From Micromonospora kangleipakensis (lineage in GTDB: Bacteria > Actinomycetota > Actinomycetes > Mycobacteriales > Micromonosporaceae): a DNA stretch of 64,000 bases. Below are positions 52,861 to 61,339 of this stretch, in pieces (positions within the stretch are counted from its first letter, which is position 1; every line of letters begins with the position of its first letter). The DNA lies in the NCBI RefSeq assembly GCF_004217615.1, contig NZ_SHLD01000001.1, forward strand, positions 372,001-436,000, in the 5' to 3' direction. The notes beneath the pieces were generated by a model that was not told the origin of the DNA, searched no databases, and worked only from the letters and a program-made list of their open reading frames with translations. Position numbers and translations under genes: made by a program.

Positions 52861-55800
52861 ATCGCTCTTCCACGCCGGGCTCCCCGGCCGGGCGGCACGC
52901 CGGTCCGCACGGTAACCGTGCGCGATCGTTCGACTACCCTGAGGCCGAGGAGCTGGACGAGGTCGCCCTCGACCCGGCCCTGGTGACCAGCCCCGGGCAC
53001 GGCGGGGTCGGCGTCTTCCAGCCGCCCCGGCCCGCCGGGCCGCGCGGCCAGTCGGCGGGCGAGCAGTCGGCGGGCGAGCAGCCCGCGCCGACGGTCGGCG
53101 ACAGCGGCGACATCGACTCGCCGTTCCTCGACCTCTTCGGCGGTACGCAGCCCGGTGGCCGACGCCCGGCGGCGCCGCCCGCGTTGAACCGGCCCCCGGC
53201 GCCGCCGGCCGCCGAGCCGGCCCCGGTGGTCGCACCGCCCCGCCGCGGCGTCGGGCGGGAGGCGCTGCCGATCCCGCACCAGCACGTCGGCCGCCCCGGC
53301 GACACCATGGACGTCCCGCGGTCGACGCCGCGCGTTCCCGAGCTGCCGGACGACCCGTCCGACCGGGTGCCCGCCCTCGACCCGGCGCCCGCGACGACCG
53401 GCCGCAACCGGGTGCCGCACCAACCCGGCGACCGGCTCCCGGCGCTGCGGCCGACCGCCGAACCGGAGCTGACCGACCCCGGCGCCGAGCCTTCGCCGGA
53501 GCGTCTGGCGCGCCGCGAACCGGAGGCCGCCGAGCGGGCCGAGCGCCGCGCCGACGCGGCGCGGCTCGCCGCGCCGGGCGTCCGCGAGATCGCCGCGCCG
53601 ACCAGCCGGGAGGTGGCGGCGCCACCCGCCCGCGAAGTGGCCACGCCCCGGCAGCGCTCCGCCGCCGAGCGGAGCGGCCGGCCCGCCAAGCCGGTCCGGG
53701 TCCGCCCCCCGAAGATCAAGTTCGGCGACCGCGACCCGTCGGTCGAGCTGGCGATCACCGAAATCGCCGGTCACCTGACCTTCACCCCGAACACCGTCAC
53801 CGCCTGGTACTGGCTGCCCGAGGTGCGCTGGGCGTTCCGCCCGGACGCCGAGCGGGAGGCGCTGCTCTCCGCCATCTCGGAGCAGTACGCCGGCCTGGCC
53901 GGCTTCCGGCTGCACCTGCGTCGCACCACCCGGCCGTTCCCCGCCGACGAGTGGGCCCGCACCATCGACGCGCACACCGCGTCCCCGCTGCCCGACGTGC
54001 CCGGCACGGCCGGCTGGGCCGACCACCTGGTCGCCGCCCAGCGGCACCTGATGGCGGTCAACCACGCCGAGGGGCAGACCTACCTGGGCGTCACCTTCGC
54101 CCGCCGGTCGCTCGGCGACTCGCTCACCGAGCGGCTGCTGCGCACCTTCGGCCGGGGCACCGCCGACGGCGAGCGCCGCAAGCTGGGCCGGACGGTCGAG
54201 CAGTTCGACGAGGTGCTCGGCGCGTTCGGCATGCGGGGTCGCCGGGTCACCGCGCAGGAGCTGGAGTGGCTGCTCTACCGCTCCGTCGCGCTCTGCATGT
54301 CGCCCCCGGGCACCCTCTCCCCGGTGACCAACGGCCGGTGGGAGCGCGGCGACCTGCTCGCCCTCACCGAGCAGGTGGAGCGCTACCGCACCCCGTACGG
54401 CTCGACGGTGAAGCTGGTGAACCGGATGACCGGCGAGGAACGGCATGTCGCCGTGCTCGCCGTCGGCCGGATGGAGCCGCTGGAGATCCCCGAGCGGCAC
54501 GAACCCTGGCTGCACTTCCACGAGCGGCTGCCCTGGCCGATGGAGATCTCCACCCGGGTCGACATCCTCGGTTCGGGTGACTCCTTCCGCAACCTCGAGC
54601 ACCGGCTCCGGATGATCCGGTCCCAGCAGCTCGACTACGCCGAGCACGGCATCGACGCCCCGCCCGAGCTGGAACGACTGGCCAAGCGGGCGCTGGTGAT
54701 CGGCGACGAGATGACCACCGGGCTGCCGGTGGACTCGGCCCGGGCGCACGGCTGGCACCGGATCGCGGTCGGCGGCCGAACCCGGGAGGAGTGCCTGGAG
54801 CGGGCCCGCCGGCTCATCCAGCTCTACTCGCGCGAGCTGCGCATCTCGCTGCAGCACCCGAAGAACCAGGACTGGCTGGCCCGCGAGTTCATTCCCGGCG
54901 AGCCGATCGCCAACACCGGCTACGTCCGGCGGATGCCGGTCCCGCTGCTCGCCGCCGCGCTGCCGCAGGCCGCCTCGACGGTCGGCGACCGGCGGGGCGA
55001 CCTGATCGGGCGGACCGCCGGCACCTGCCGCCGCCCGGTCTTCCTCGACCTGCACTTCCCGATGGAGGTCCGGGAACGCTCCGGGCTCGCGGTCTTCGTC
55101 GCGGAGCCGGGCGGTGGCAAGTCCACCCTGCTCGGCGCGCTCGGCTACCTGGCCGCCCGGCGCGGGGTGCAGGTCACCCTGCTCGACCCGTCCGGCCCGC
55201 TGGCCCGGCTCTGCGCCATGCCCGAGCTGCGGCCGTACTCCCGCGTGCTCAACCTGACCGGCTCGGAGCAGGGGACGCTGGCGCCGTACGCGCTGATCCC
55301 GACGCCGCTGCGCAGCGAGTTCGGCCCGGGCTCGGCCGGCGACCGGGAGTTCGAGATCGCGGTCTCCAACGCCCGCGCCGAGCGCCGGATGCTGGTGCAG
55401 GACATCTGCATGATGCTGGTGCCGCCGCAGGTCGCCCGCGAGGCCTCCACCGCCACCCTGTTCCGGCACGCCGTACGCCAGGTGCCGGCGGAGGAGACCT
55501 CCACCCTGGACGACGTGGTCGCCTGCCTCCAGGGGCTCGACGACGACGCCGGCCGGGAGCTGGCCAACCTGCTGCTGGACACCGCCGAAATGCCGCTCGC
55601 GATGCTCTTCTTCGGCCGCCCGCCGGAGGGGCTGCTCGGCGCCGACGCGGCGCTCACCGTGATCACGATGGCCGGCCTGCGGCTACCCGACCTCAAGATC
55701 GAGCGCGAGTACTGGTCGGCCGAGGAGTCGCTCGCCCTGCCGATGCTGCACACCGCACATCGGCTCGCGGTCCGCCGCTGCTACGGCGGCTCGATGTCGT

Positions 55801-56273
55801 CGCGGAAGCTGGTCGGCCTGGACGAGGCGCACTTCATGGAGGGCTGGCGCTCGGGGCGCTCGTTCCTGGTCCGCCTCGCCCGGGACTCCCGCAAGTGGAA
55901 CCTCGCCGCCCTGGTCGCCTCGCAGAACCCGAAGGACATCCTCGGCCTCGACGTGCAGAACCTGGTCTCCACCGTCTTCGTCGGCCGGATCGCCGAGGAC
56001 GCCGAGATCGCCTCCGAGGCGCTCCGGCTGCTCCGGGTGCCGGTCAACGACGGCTACGAGGCAACGCTCGCCTCGCTGTCCACGGCGGACGCCGGCTCGG
56101 CCGCGCGGCTCGGCTTCCGCGAGTTCGTGATGCGCGACGTCGACGGCCGGGTGCAGAAGGTCCGGGTCGACGTGTCGTACGTCGACGGGCTGCTGGAGCA
56201 CCTGGACACCACTCCCGCCGTCGCCCAGGCGGCCGGGCAGCTGCCGACCGTCCTGGCTGATCTGGAGGCGTGA
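52857..56273 (+). CDS. VirB4/TraC-like T4SS ATPase with long disordered N-terminus
   Basis: 1138 residues. About the first 290 are Pro/Arg/Ala-rich and probably disordered (repeat of QSAGEQSAGEQ; clusters of EAAERAERRADAARLAAPG). The rest is a VirB4-type protein: an N-terminal domain (VELAITEIAGHLTFTPNTVTAWYW) and a RecA-like ATPase with Walker A EPGGGKST (K755) and Walker B LVGLDEAHF (D989, E990), followed by VASQNPKDILG. It powers assembly or substrate transfer at the inner membrane. It is the largest member of the operon and overlaps the mini-ORF. Confidence 0.85.
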   Translation: MNRSSTPGSPAGRHAGPHGNRARSFDYPEAEELDEVALDPALVTSPGHGGVGVFQPPRPAGPRGQSAGEQSAGEQPAPTVGDSGDIDSPFLDLFGGTQPGGRRPAAPPALNRPPAPPAAEPAPVVAPPRRGVGREALPIPHQHVGRPGDTMDVPRSTPRVPELPDDPSDRVPALDPAPATTGRNRVPHQPGDRLPALRPTAEPELTDPGAEPSPERLARREPEAAERAERRADAARLAAPGVREIAAPTSREVAAPPAREVATPRQRSAAERSGRPAKPVRVRPPKIKFGDRDPSVELAITEIAGHLTFTPNTVTAWYWLPEVRWAFRPDAEREALLSAISEQYAGLAGFRLHLRRTTRPFPADEWARTIDAHTASPLPDVPGTAGWADHLVAAQRHLMAVNHAEGQTYLGVTFARRSLGDSLTERLLRTFGRGTADGERRKLGRTVEQFDEVLGAFGMRGRRVTAQELEWLLYRSVALCMSPPGTLSPVTNGRWERGDLLALTEQVERYRTPYGSTVKLVNRMTGEERHVAVLAVGRMEPLEIPERHEPWLHFHERLPWPMEISTRVDILGSGDSFRNLEHRLRMIRSQQLDYAEHGIDAPPELERLAKRALVIGDEMTTGLPVDSARAHGWHRIAVGGRTREECLERARRLIQLYSRELRISLQHPKNQDWLAREFIPGEPIANTGYVRRMPVPLLAAALPQAASTVGDRRGDLIGRTAGTCRRPVFLDLHFPMEVRERSGLAVFVAEPGGGKSTLLGALGYLAARRGVQVTLLDPSGPLARLCAMPELRPYSRVLNLTGSEQGTLAPYALIPTPLRSEFGPGSAGDREFEIAVSNARAERRMLVQDICMMLVPPQVAREASTATLFRHAVRQVPAEETSTLDDVVACLQGLDDDAGRELANLLLDTAEMPLAMLFFGRPPEGLLGADAALTVITMAGLRLPDLKIEREYWSAEESLALPMLHTAHRLAVRRCYGGSMSSRKLVGLDEAHFMEGWRSGRSFLVRLARDSRKWNLAALVASQNPKDILGLDVQNLVSTVFVGRIAEDAEIASEALRLLRVPVNDGYEATLASLSTADAGSAARLGFREFVMRDVDGRVQKVRVDVSYVDGLLEHLDTTPAVAQAAGQLPTVLADLEA

Positions 56274-56274
56274 C

Positions 56275-58203
56275 ATGGCGAGGGCCCGGGCACGGATCGC
56301 GGCGCTCCTCCTCGCGCTCGGCGTACTCGCCGTGGCCACCATCGCCTGGCCGGTGATCGGGGCGACACCCGCGTACGCCGCCGAGCCGGCCGCCCAGGCC
56401 CGGGCCGAGCTGTGCAGCACCAAGGAGTGGCAGGCCGACTTCCGCGCCTGCGTCGCGAAGCTCAAGGAAGTCTCGTCGGCGCGAGCGGAATGCCTCGAAC
56501 CGCCAACACCGGGAGCGCCAGACTCCGGTCTCGCCGGCTGGTTCGCCAGTGCTCCGCCCGAGTCCGCAGGCGGGGTGACCGGCCGCTACAGCCTCTACGG
56601 GTACGCCGGTTACAACTACACCACGTACGACGTCGACGGCGGGTGCGCCTCCACCGTCCTTCACCCCGACTACAAGTTCACTACCACCGTCGCGAACGGC
56701 GAGTTCATGATCGCCACGGCGGTGATCGGCGCCTCGAACGCGCTGCGGGAGCGGGCCTGGGATCCACGCTCGATGTGGGGCTGGGCAGATCCGCTGGTGG
56801 ACCAGGCCACCAAGGCCGTCTACCAGAAGGTGTTCAGCGTCTTCGGCATCATCACGCTCTGCGTGGTCGGCCTCTACCTGCTCTGGCGCTCCCGTCAGTC
56901 GGACATGAGCAACGCCATGACCACGGCCGGCTGGGCGCTGCTGGTGATGGTGGCGGTCACCGCCCTGGCCGCATGGCCGGTGAAGTCGGCGAACATCGCC
57001 GACAACACCCTGATCACCACCCTGAGCGTCGTGCACGATGCCGTCGGGCCGCAGGCCAAGGATCCCGCTCCCGGCCGCTGCATCGATCCCAACCCGGACC
57101 GGTGCAAGGATCTACGTTCGCCCGCGGTCCGGGCGAGTGACACCGCCACCGAGACCATGCTCTACCGGAACTGGCTGCGCGGCATCCTGGGCTCTGCGGA
57201 CAGCGAGACCGCCAAGAAGTACGGCCCGGCCCTCTACGACGCCCGCTCACTCACCTGGGGAGAGGCACAGTCGATCCGCGCCAACCCGGCGACGCGCGAG
57301 GCCGTGATCAAGGCCAAGCAGCAGCAGTGGATGAAGGTGGCGGAGCAGATCAAGACGGAGGACCCGGAGGCCTACGAATACCTCCAGGGCGTCCGGGACA
57401 TGGACCGGATCGGGGCCGGCTTCATCGCGGTGCTGGCCTCGCTGCTCTTCGCGATGTTCGACCTGACCGCCTCGCTGCTGGTACTGCTGGGCTTCCTGAT
57501 CTTCCGGTGGGCGGTGATCGCCGCGCCGATCCTCGGCACGGTCGGTCTGATGCGCCCGGCCAGCGCCGGGCTGCGCCGGCTGGCGAACGCCGTGGTCGCC
57601 GCGGTCTTCAACATCGCCATCTTCGGCACCGGCGCGGCCATCTACCTCTTCGCCGTCGACCTCATCATGAACACGCCCACCCTGCCCGGCTGGCTCCAGG
57701 TGGTGCTGGTCTGGCTCTGCGGCGTGGTCGGCTGGCTGCTGCTGCGCCCGTACCGGCGGATCACCCAGCTCGGCGGCAAGGACAGCAGCGAGGCGATCAG
57801 CTCCGCCGGGTCGTGGCACCGCCGGTTCTTCCGGGACGTGCGGGTGGCCGCCCGGTTGGACGTGGTCGAGCCGGGCGGCACGGCCGAGCCGGCGCTCGGC
57901 CGGCGCCGCGGCGTTGCGCTCGGCCAGGGCAGCCTCCGGCCGGAGGCCCGGCACGAGGACCCGTCGCACGCCGCCGCCGACCGGCAGCGGCCGGACGGGC
58001 GGGAGCGGACGGACGAGGCGCCGACACCGGAGCAGCCGGGCGGCGGCCGGACCACCGCACCGCGTCCCCGACGTCGGCAGCCAGCCACCTGGACGGAACC
58101 GGACGTGCCCGAGGAATCGCCCTCCTTCGCCATCTACCGTCCGGGCTCCGCCGAACGCGCGCCGGCCAACCCGAGTCCGCGGGTGCGCTCAGAGGCGCGG
58201 TGA
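56275..58203 (+). CDS. Polytopic T4SS membrane protein, VirB6/TrbL-like
   Basis: 642 residues. Signal peptide about 1-37 (cleavage after AYA), a 135-residue outside region with several Cys, two spans near 185-240, an outside loop, and a block of about four spans between 375 and 500 (FIAVLASLLFAMFDLTASLLVLLGFLIFRWAVIAAPILGTVGLM). The C-terminal 140 residues are a charged cytoplasmic tail. This matches VirB6/TrbL channel proteins. The stop overlaps the next start (GTGA). Confidence 0.78.
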   Translation: MARARARIAALLLALGVLAVATIAWPVIGATPAYAAEPAAQARAELCSTKEWQADFRACVAKLKEVSSARAECLEPPTPGAPDSGLAGWFASAPPESAGGVTGRYSLYGYAGYNYTTYDVDGGCASTVLHPDYKFTTTVANGEFMIATAVIGASNALRERAWDPRSMWGWADPLVDQATKAVYQKVFSVFGIITLCVVGLYLLWRSRQSDMSNAMTTAGWALLVMVAVTALAAWPVKSANIADNTLITTLSVVHDAVGPQAKDPAPGRCIDPNPDRCKDLRSPAVRASDTATETMLYRNWLRGILGSADSETAKKYGPALYDARSLTWGEAQSIRANPATREAVIKAKQQQWMKVAEQIKTEDPEAYEYLQGVRDMDRIGAGFIAVLASLLFAMFDLTASLLVLLGFLIFRWAVIAAPILGTVGLMRPASAGLRRLANAVVAAVFNIAIFGTGAAIYLFAVDLIMNTPTLPGWLQVVLVWLCGVVGWLLLRPYRRITQLGGKDSSEAISSAGSWHRRFFRDVRVAARLDVVEPGGTAEPALGRRRGVALGQGSLRPEARHEDPSHAAADRQRPDGRERTDEAPTPEQPGGGRTTAPRPRRRQPATWTEPDVPEESPSFAIYRPGSAERAPANPSPRVRSEAR

Positions 58204-58757
58204 GCACGATGCGACGGGCGCTGGAATTCCTGTTCACCCGGGCACTGCGGTCCCGGCTGGGCGTCGCGGTGGTGATCGCCGTCCTGGTCTTCGGCGTTAT
58301 CGGGGCGGCCCGCCTGGTCTCCGGCCCCGTCGACCCGTCCACCGGCCTCAGCAACCGGCCGCGGGAGCCGATCAGCACCGTGGACCCGGAGGCCGGTGAT
58401 GACGGGGTGTTGTCGAGCCCGGCGCCCCCCAGGCCGAAGACCCGGCCGGGCGAGCTTAGCCCCGAGCAGGCCGCCAGCCGGTTCACCACCGCGTGGCTGG
58501 CCGGCCCGGGCAGCAGCGGGGACGACTGGCAGGCGCGCCTGCGCCCGATGTCGACCCCCGCGCTGACGGAGAAGCTGACCGGCGCGGACCCGGAGAGCGT
58601 CCCGGCCCGGCGGGTCACCGGCCAGGTCACGCTCCGCCCCCGGACGGAGTCCTTCGTGGAGGTCCTCGTCCCGCTGGACAACGGTCGGCTCCGACTGGAA
58701 CTGGTGGCCCCCGACGGCCGGTGGCTGGTGGACGCGGTGGACTGGGAGCGCCAATGA
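58200..58757 (+). CDS. Single-span T4SS protein, TcpC/VirB8-like
   Basis: 185 residues from the GTG overlapping the previous stop; an ATG three codons on is possible. Cytoplasmic basic start, one span (about 18-38, GVAVVIAVLVFGVIGAARLV), a linker, then a domain of about 100 residues (AASRFTTAWLAGPGSSGDDWQARLRPMSTPALTEKL; VEVLVPLDNGRLRLELV) with the NTF2-like pattern of TcpC/VirB8 proteins. It couples to the hydrolase gene through ATGA. Confidence 0.7.
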   Translation: MSTMRRALEFLFTRALRSRLGVAVVIAVLVFGVIGAARLVSGPVDPSTGLSNRPREPISTVDPEAGDDGVLSSPAPPRPKTRPGELSPEQAASRFTTAWLAGPGSSGDDWQARLRPMSTPALTEKLTGADPESVPARRVTGQVTLRPRTESFVEVLVPLDNGRLRLELVAPDGRWLVDAVDWERQ

Positions 58758-59941
58758 CCGAACAGTGGGGGGACGCCGGACCTCCGCCCCGACGCCGGAA
58801 GCTGCGGGTCGGCGTCGTGGCCGCCGCCTTGACGGCGGCCCTCACTCTGCTCTGCTGCGTGGGCGGCGCCGCCGCCTTCTTCCTCACCGAGCTGGGCGGC
58901 GAGGAGCAGGACGACGCGACGGTGGCCGGACTGGCCTGCGACGCGGCCCACCGGGTCAGCATCACCGGGGACATGCCCCGCTTCGCCGAGTACGGCGAGG
59001 GTCAGCTGCGCAACGCGGCCGTCATCATCAAGGTCGGTCAGGACATGAAGGTGCCGGCCCGCGGCTGGGTCATCGCCCTGGCCACCGCGATGCAGGAGTC
59101 CGCACTACGCAACCTGGCGAACAGCACCGTGCCGGCGTCGCTGGCGCTGCCGCACGAAGGCGTCGGGTCCGACCACGACTCGCTGGGCCTGTTCCAGCAG
59201 CGGCCCGGCTGGGGCAACGTCCAGCAGCGCATGACCCCCTCCTACACCGCCCGCAAGTTCTACGAGAAGCTGGTCCGGGTGCCCAGGTGGGAGGACCGAC
59301 CGTTGACCGTGGTGGCGCAGCGGGTGCAGGTCAGCGCGTTCCCCGACGCCTACGCGAAGCACGAGGAGCTGGCCGGCCGGATCGTCGACGCGCTGGCCGG
59401 CGGCGCCGCGCGGACGGTGCAGATCGCCGGCAGGGCGGTGTGTGACGCGGCCGCCGGTGCCCGGATCGCCGCCTCGGGCTGGACGGCGCCGATCCCGGGC
59501 GGTGTGGGCTCCGGCTTCCGCACCGCCGACCGGCCGAGCCACAACGGAGTGGACATCGCCGCGCCCAAGCGGGTCACCGAGATCCACGCCGCGTCGACCG
59601 GCCGGGTGCTGGTCGCCCGCTGCGACCCGGACCGCTCCGGGCGACGCGACTGCGACCGCGACGGCTGGCCGGGCAAGGGCGGCTGCGGCTGGTTCGTGGA
59701 CATCCTGCACGCCGGGGGCTACATCACCCGCTACTGCCACATGGTCGAGCGCCCCCGAGTGGTCCCCGGTCAGCTGGTGGAGGCCGGTGAGGTGATCGGC
59801 CTCGTCGGCACCAGCGGCAACTCCTCCGGGCCGCACCTGCACTTCGAGGTGCACGTGGAGGGCGACCGGTCCAGCCGGGGCGCGATCAACCCGGTGCCGT
59901 TCATGCGGGAACGCGGCGCGCCGCTGGACGGCAACACGTGA
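58754..59941 (+). CDS. Bifunctional peptidoglycan hydrolase (lytic transglycosylase-like and M23 peptidase)
   Basis: 395 residues. One N-terminal span (about 18-42), then a lysozyme-like domain around the candidate catalytic E115 (ATAMQESALRNL...LGLFQQRPGWG), then an M23/LytM metallopeptidase with zinc ligands in HNGVD (H263, D267) and HLHFEVH (H361, H363). Two-domain hydrolases of this kind (CwlT/VirB1-like) open the wall for T4SS in Gram-positive bacteria. The gene is coupled to the TcpC-like gene by ATGA. Confidence 0.85.
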   Translation: MTEQWGDAGPPPRRRKLRVGVVAAALTAALTLLCCVGGAAAFFLTELGGEEQDDATVAGLACDAAHRVSITGDMPRFAEYGEGQLRNAAVIIKVGQDMKVPARGWVIALATAMQESALRNLANSTVPASLALPHEGVGSDHDSLGLFQQRPGWGNVQQRMTPSYTARKFYEKLVRVPRWEDRPLTVVAQRVQVSAFPDAYAKHEELAGRIVDALAGGAARTVQIAGRAVCDAAAGARIAASGWTAPIPGGVGSGFRTADRPSHNGVDIAAPKRVTEIHAASTGRVLVARCDPDRSGRRDCDRDGWPGKGGCGWFVDILHAGGYITRYCHMVERPRVVPGQLVEAGEVIGLVGTSGNSSGPHLHFEVHVEGDRSSRGAINPVPFMRERGAPLDGNT

Positions 59942-59954
59942 GGCCGGCCGACGG

Positions 59955-60557
59955 ATGACCGGCCCGCTGCCCGACCCCTTCGCGGACCAGCCCGACTGGG
60001 CGCCGCTGCCGCCCCGACCGGTCGAGATCGTCCCCGCCACCGGCCGGGTGGAGCTGCGCGGTCGTCGGGTGCTGGTCGGGCTGCCCGGCCTGGGCTGGCG
60101 GGGTGACCTGCGCGCCGACGAGCAGGTGGTGCAGGGCAGCCGGACCTACGTGCCCGTCATCGCCGAACACGAGTGGTACCGCGCCGAATCCGAGCAGGTG
60201 GAGGTCTTCGCGCCGCTGGTACCGGTGGAGCGGGTCTGGGTGGAGACGGTGGGCGACCGGAAGGGCATCGGCGCCGCGCCCCGCGAATCCGGGATCCGGC
60301 TGGTCTCCCTCGACGCGCCGGCACACCGGGTGCCGACCCCGGTCTTCGAGGCCGACGCGGTGGCCGGCCGGCGGGTCGTGCACGTCGTCGGGCCGACCGA
60401 GCACCGTGATCTGCGGGCGGTGACAGAGACCTACTCCGGTGCCGAGGGGGACATCTGCGTCCGGGTCACCTCGGAGCTGGAGTGGTACCGCTGGGCCTGG
60501 CGCGGCCAGGCACCGACCACCCTGGAGGTTCCGGTCCACCTGCTCTGGATCGAGTAG
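59955..60557 (+). CDS. Uncharacterised soluble protein in the T4SS-like operon
   Basis: 200 residues; the gene starts 13 bp after the hydrolase gene in the same direction. No signal peptide or span. It has short repeats of strands around EWYR (EHEWYRAESEQVEVFAPLVPVERVWVETVG and ELEWYRWAWRGQAPTTLEVPVHLLWIE), which suggests two related beta-rich halves. No family is recognised. It is a likely cytoplasmic accessory of the system. Confidence 0.65.
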   Translation: MTGPLPDPFADQPDWAPLPPRPVEIVPATGRVELRGRRVLVGLPGLGWRGDLRADEQVVQGSRTYVPVIAEHEWYRAESEQVEVFAPLVPVERVWVETVGDRKGIGAAPRESGIRLVSLDAPAHRVPTPVFEADAVAGRRVVHVVGPTEHRDLRAVTETYSGAEGDICVRVTSELEWYRWAWRGQAPTTLEVPVHLLWIE

Positions 60558-60561
60558 CCCT

Positions 60562-61122
60562 TCACAAGGGCAGGGCCGAGCAGACGTGCCAGCCGTCCTG
60601 CTGTCGTACTGCGAAGCGCCAGCTGTCGGTGAGACTCTGCTGGACGCCGTCGACCGAGGCGCTTCTCCGGATCACCGCGGTCACCGTGGCATTCGACGAA
60701 TCGGTCTTCGACGCGGCGACGTTCTCGACGTTGATCGAGAACGAGACTCCAAGCTCCTGCTCACGACGGACGATCTGATCGCGGAAACCATCGACCGACG
60801 GAATCGAGCCGTCGCAGGTGAACAGGGCGGCCTTGTTGTCGTCACGGGCCACGAGCAAGGCCTGGAGATAGTTGACCACGACCACGTCGGGGGCGCTGCG
60901 GTCCGGGGCGGTGGCGCGGTCGTACAGGATGAATCCGGTGACGCCGCCGCCGACGCAGAGCAGCGCGAGCAGCCCGGCGACCACCGAGAGCACCGTGCGC
61001 AGCCGCCGCCGGGGGCGCTCCGGCACCGGAGCCGGCGCCGGGGGCGCCAGCTGCTCGGGCGGGGTCCGCTGCGCCGGTACGCGGGAGACCTGGGAACCGG
61101 CGGGGGGCTGCACTGATTCCAC
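60562..61122 (-). CDS. Single-span protein with NTF2-like outside domain
   Basis: 186 residues, GTG start supported by TAGCCT at leaderless spacing. A Pro-rich cytoplasmic N-terminus (1-38), one span (about 42-66) and an outside domain (APDVVVVNYLQALLVARDDNKAALFTC...DSWRFAVRQQDGWHVCSALPL) with two cysteines. It resembles Mce-associated and related NTF2-like membrane proteins. It is the only minus-strand gene inside the T4SS region and converges with the soluble protein gene. Confidence 0.65.
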   Translation of the reverse strand: MESVQPPAGSQVSRVPAQRTPPEQLAPPAPAPVPERPRRRLRTVLSVVAGLLALLCVGGGVTGFILYDRATAPDRSAPDVVVVNYLQALLVARDDNKAALFTCDGSIPSVDGFRDQIVRREQELGVSFSINVENVAASKTDSSNATVTAVIRRSASVDGVQQSLTDSWRFAVRQQDGWHVCSALPL

Positions 61123-61128
61123 CCCCTG

Positions 61129-61134
61129 AGGCTA
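61129..61134 (-). promoter_or_regulatory. -10 hexamer TAGCCT (leaderless) of the gene starting at 61122
   Basis: It lies at -12 to -7 from the GTG at 61122. Confidence 0.5.
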
Positions 61135-61339
61135 TCGGCTGCACGCCTCGTACCCAATGCCCCAGATTCACCGATCGCGTCCGCCCGCTGGCCGGAGGCG
61201 GGACAATGCCCGGCCGAGCGCGGTGGGCTGGCTCGCAAAGACCGCGCAGCGCCGATCGACATCCCGGAGCGGGGCCGTCGGCTGGGATACCGTCACTGCT
61301 CGGGGAGAAGAGTCGGCCTCGGGAAGAGAGGTGGACGCG

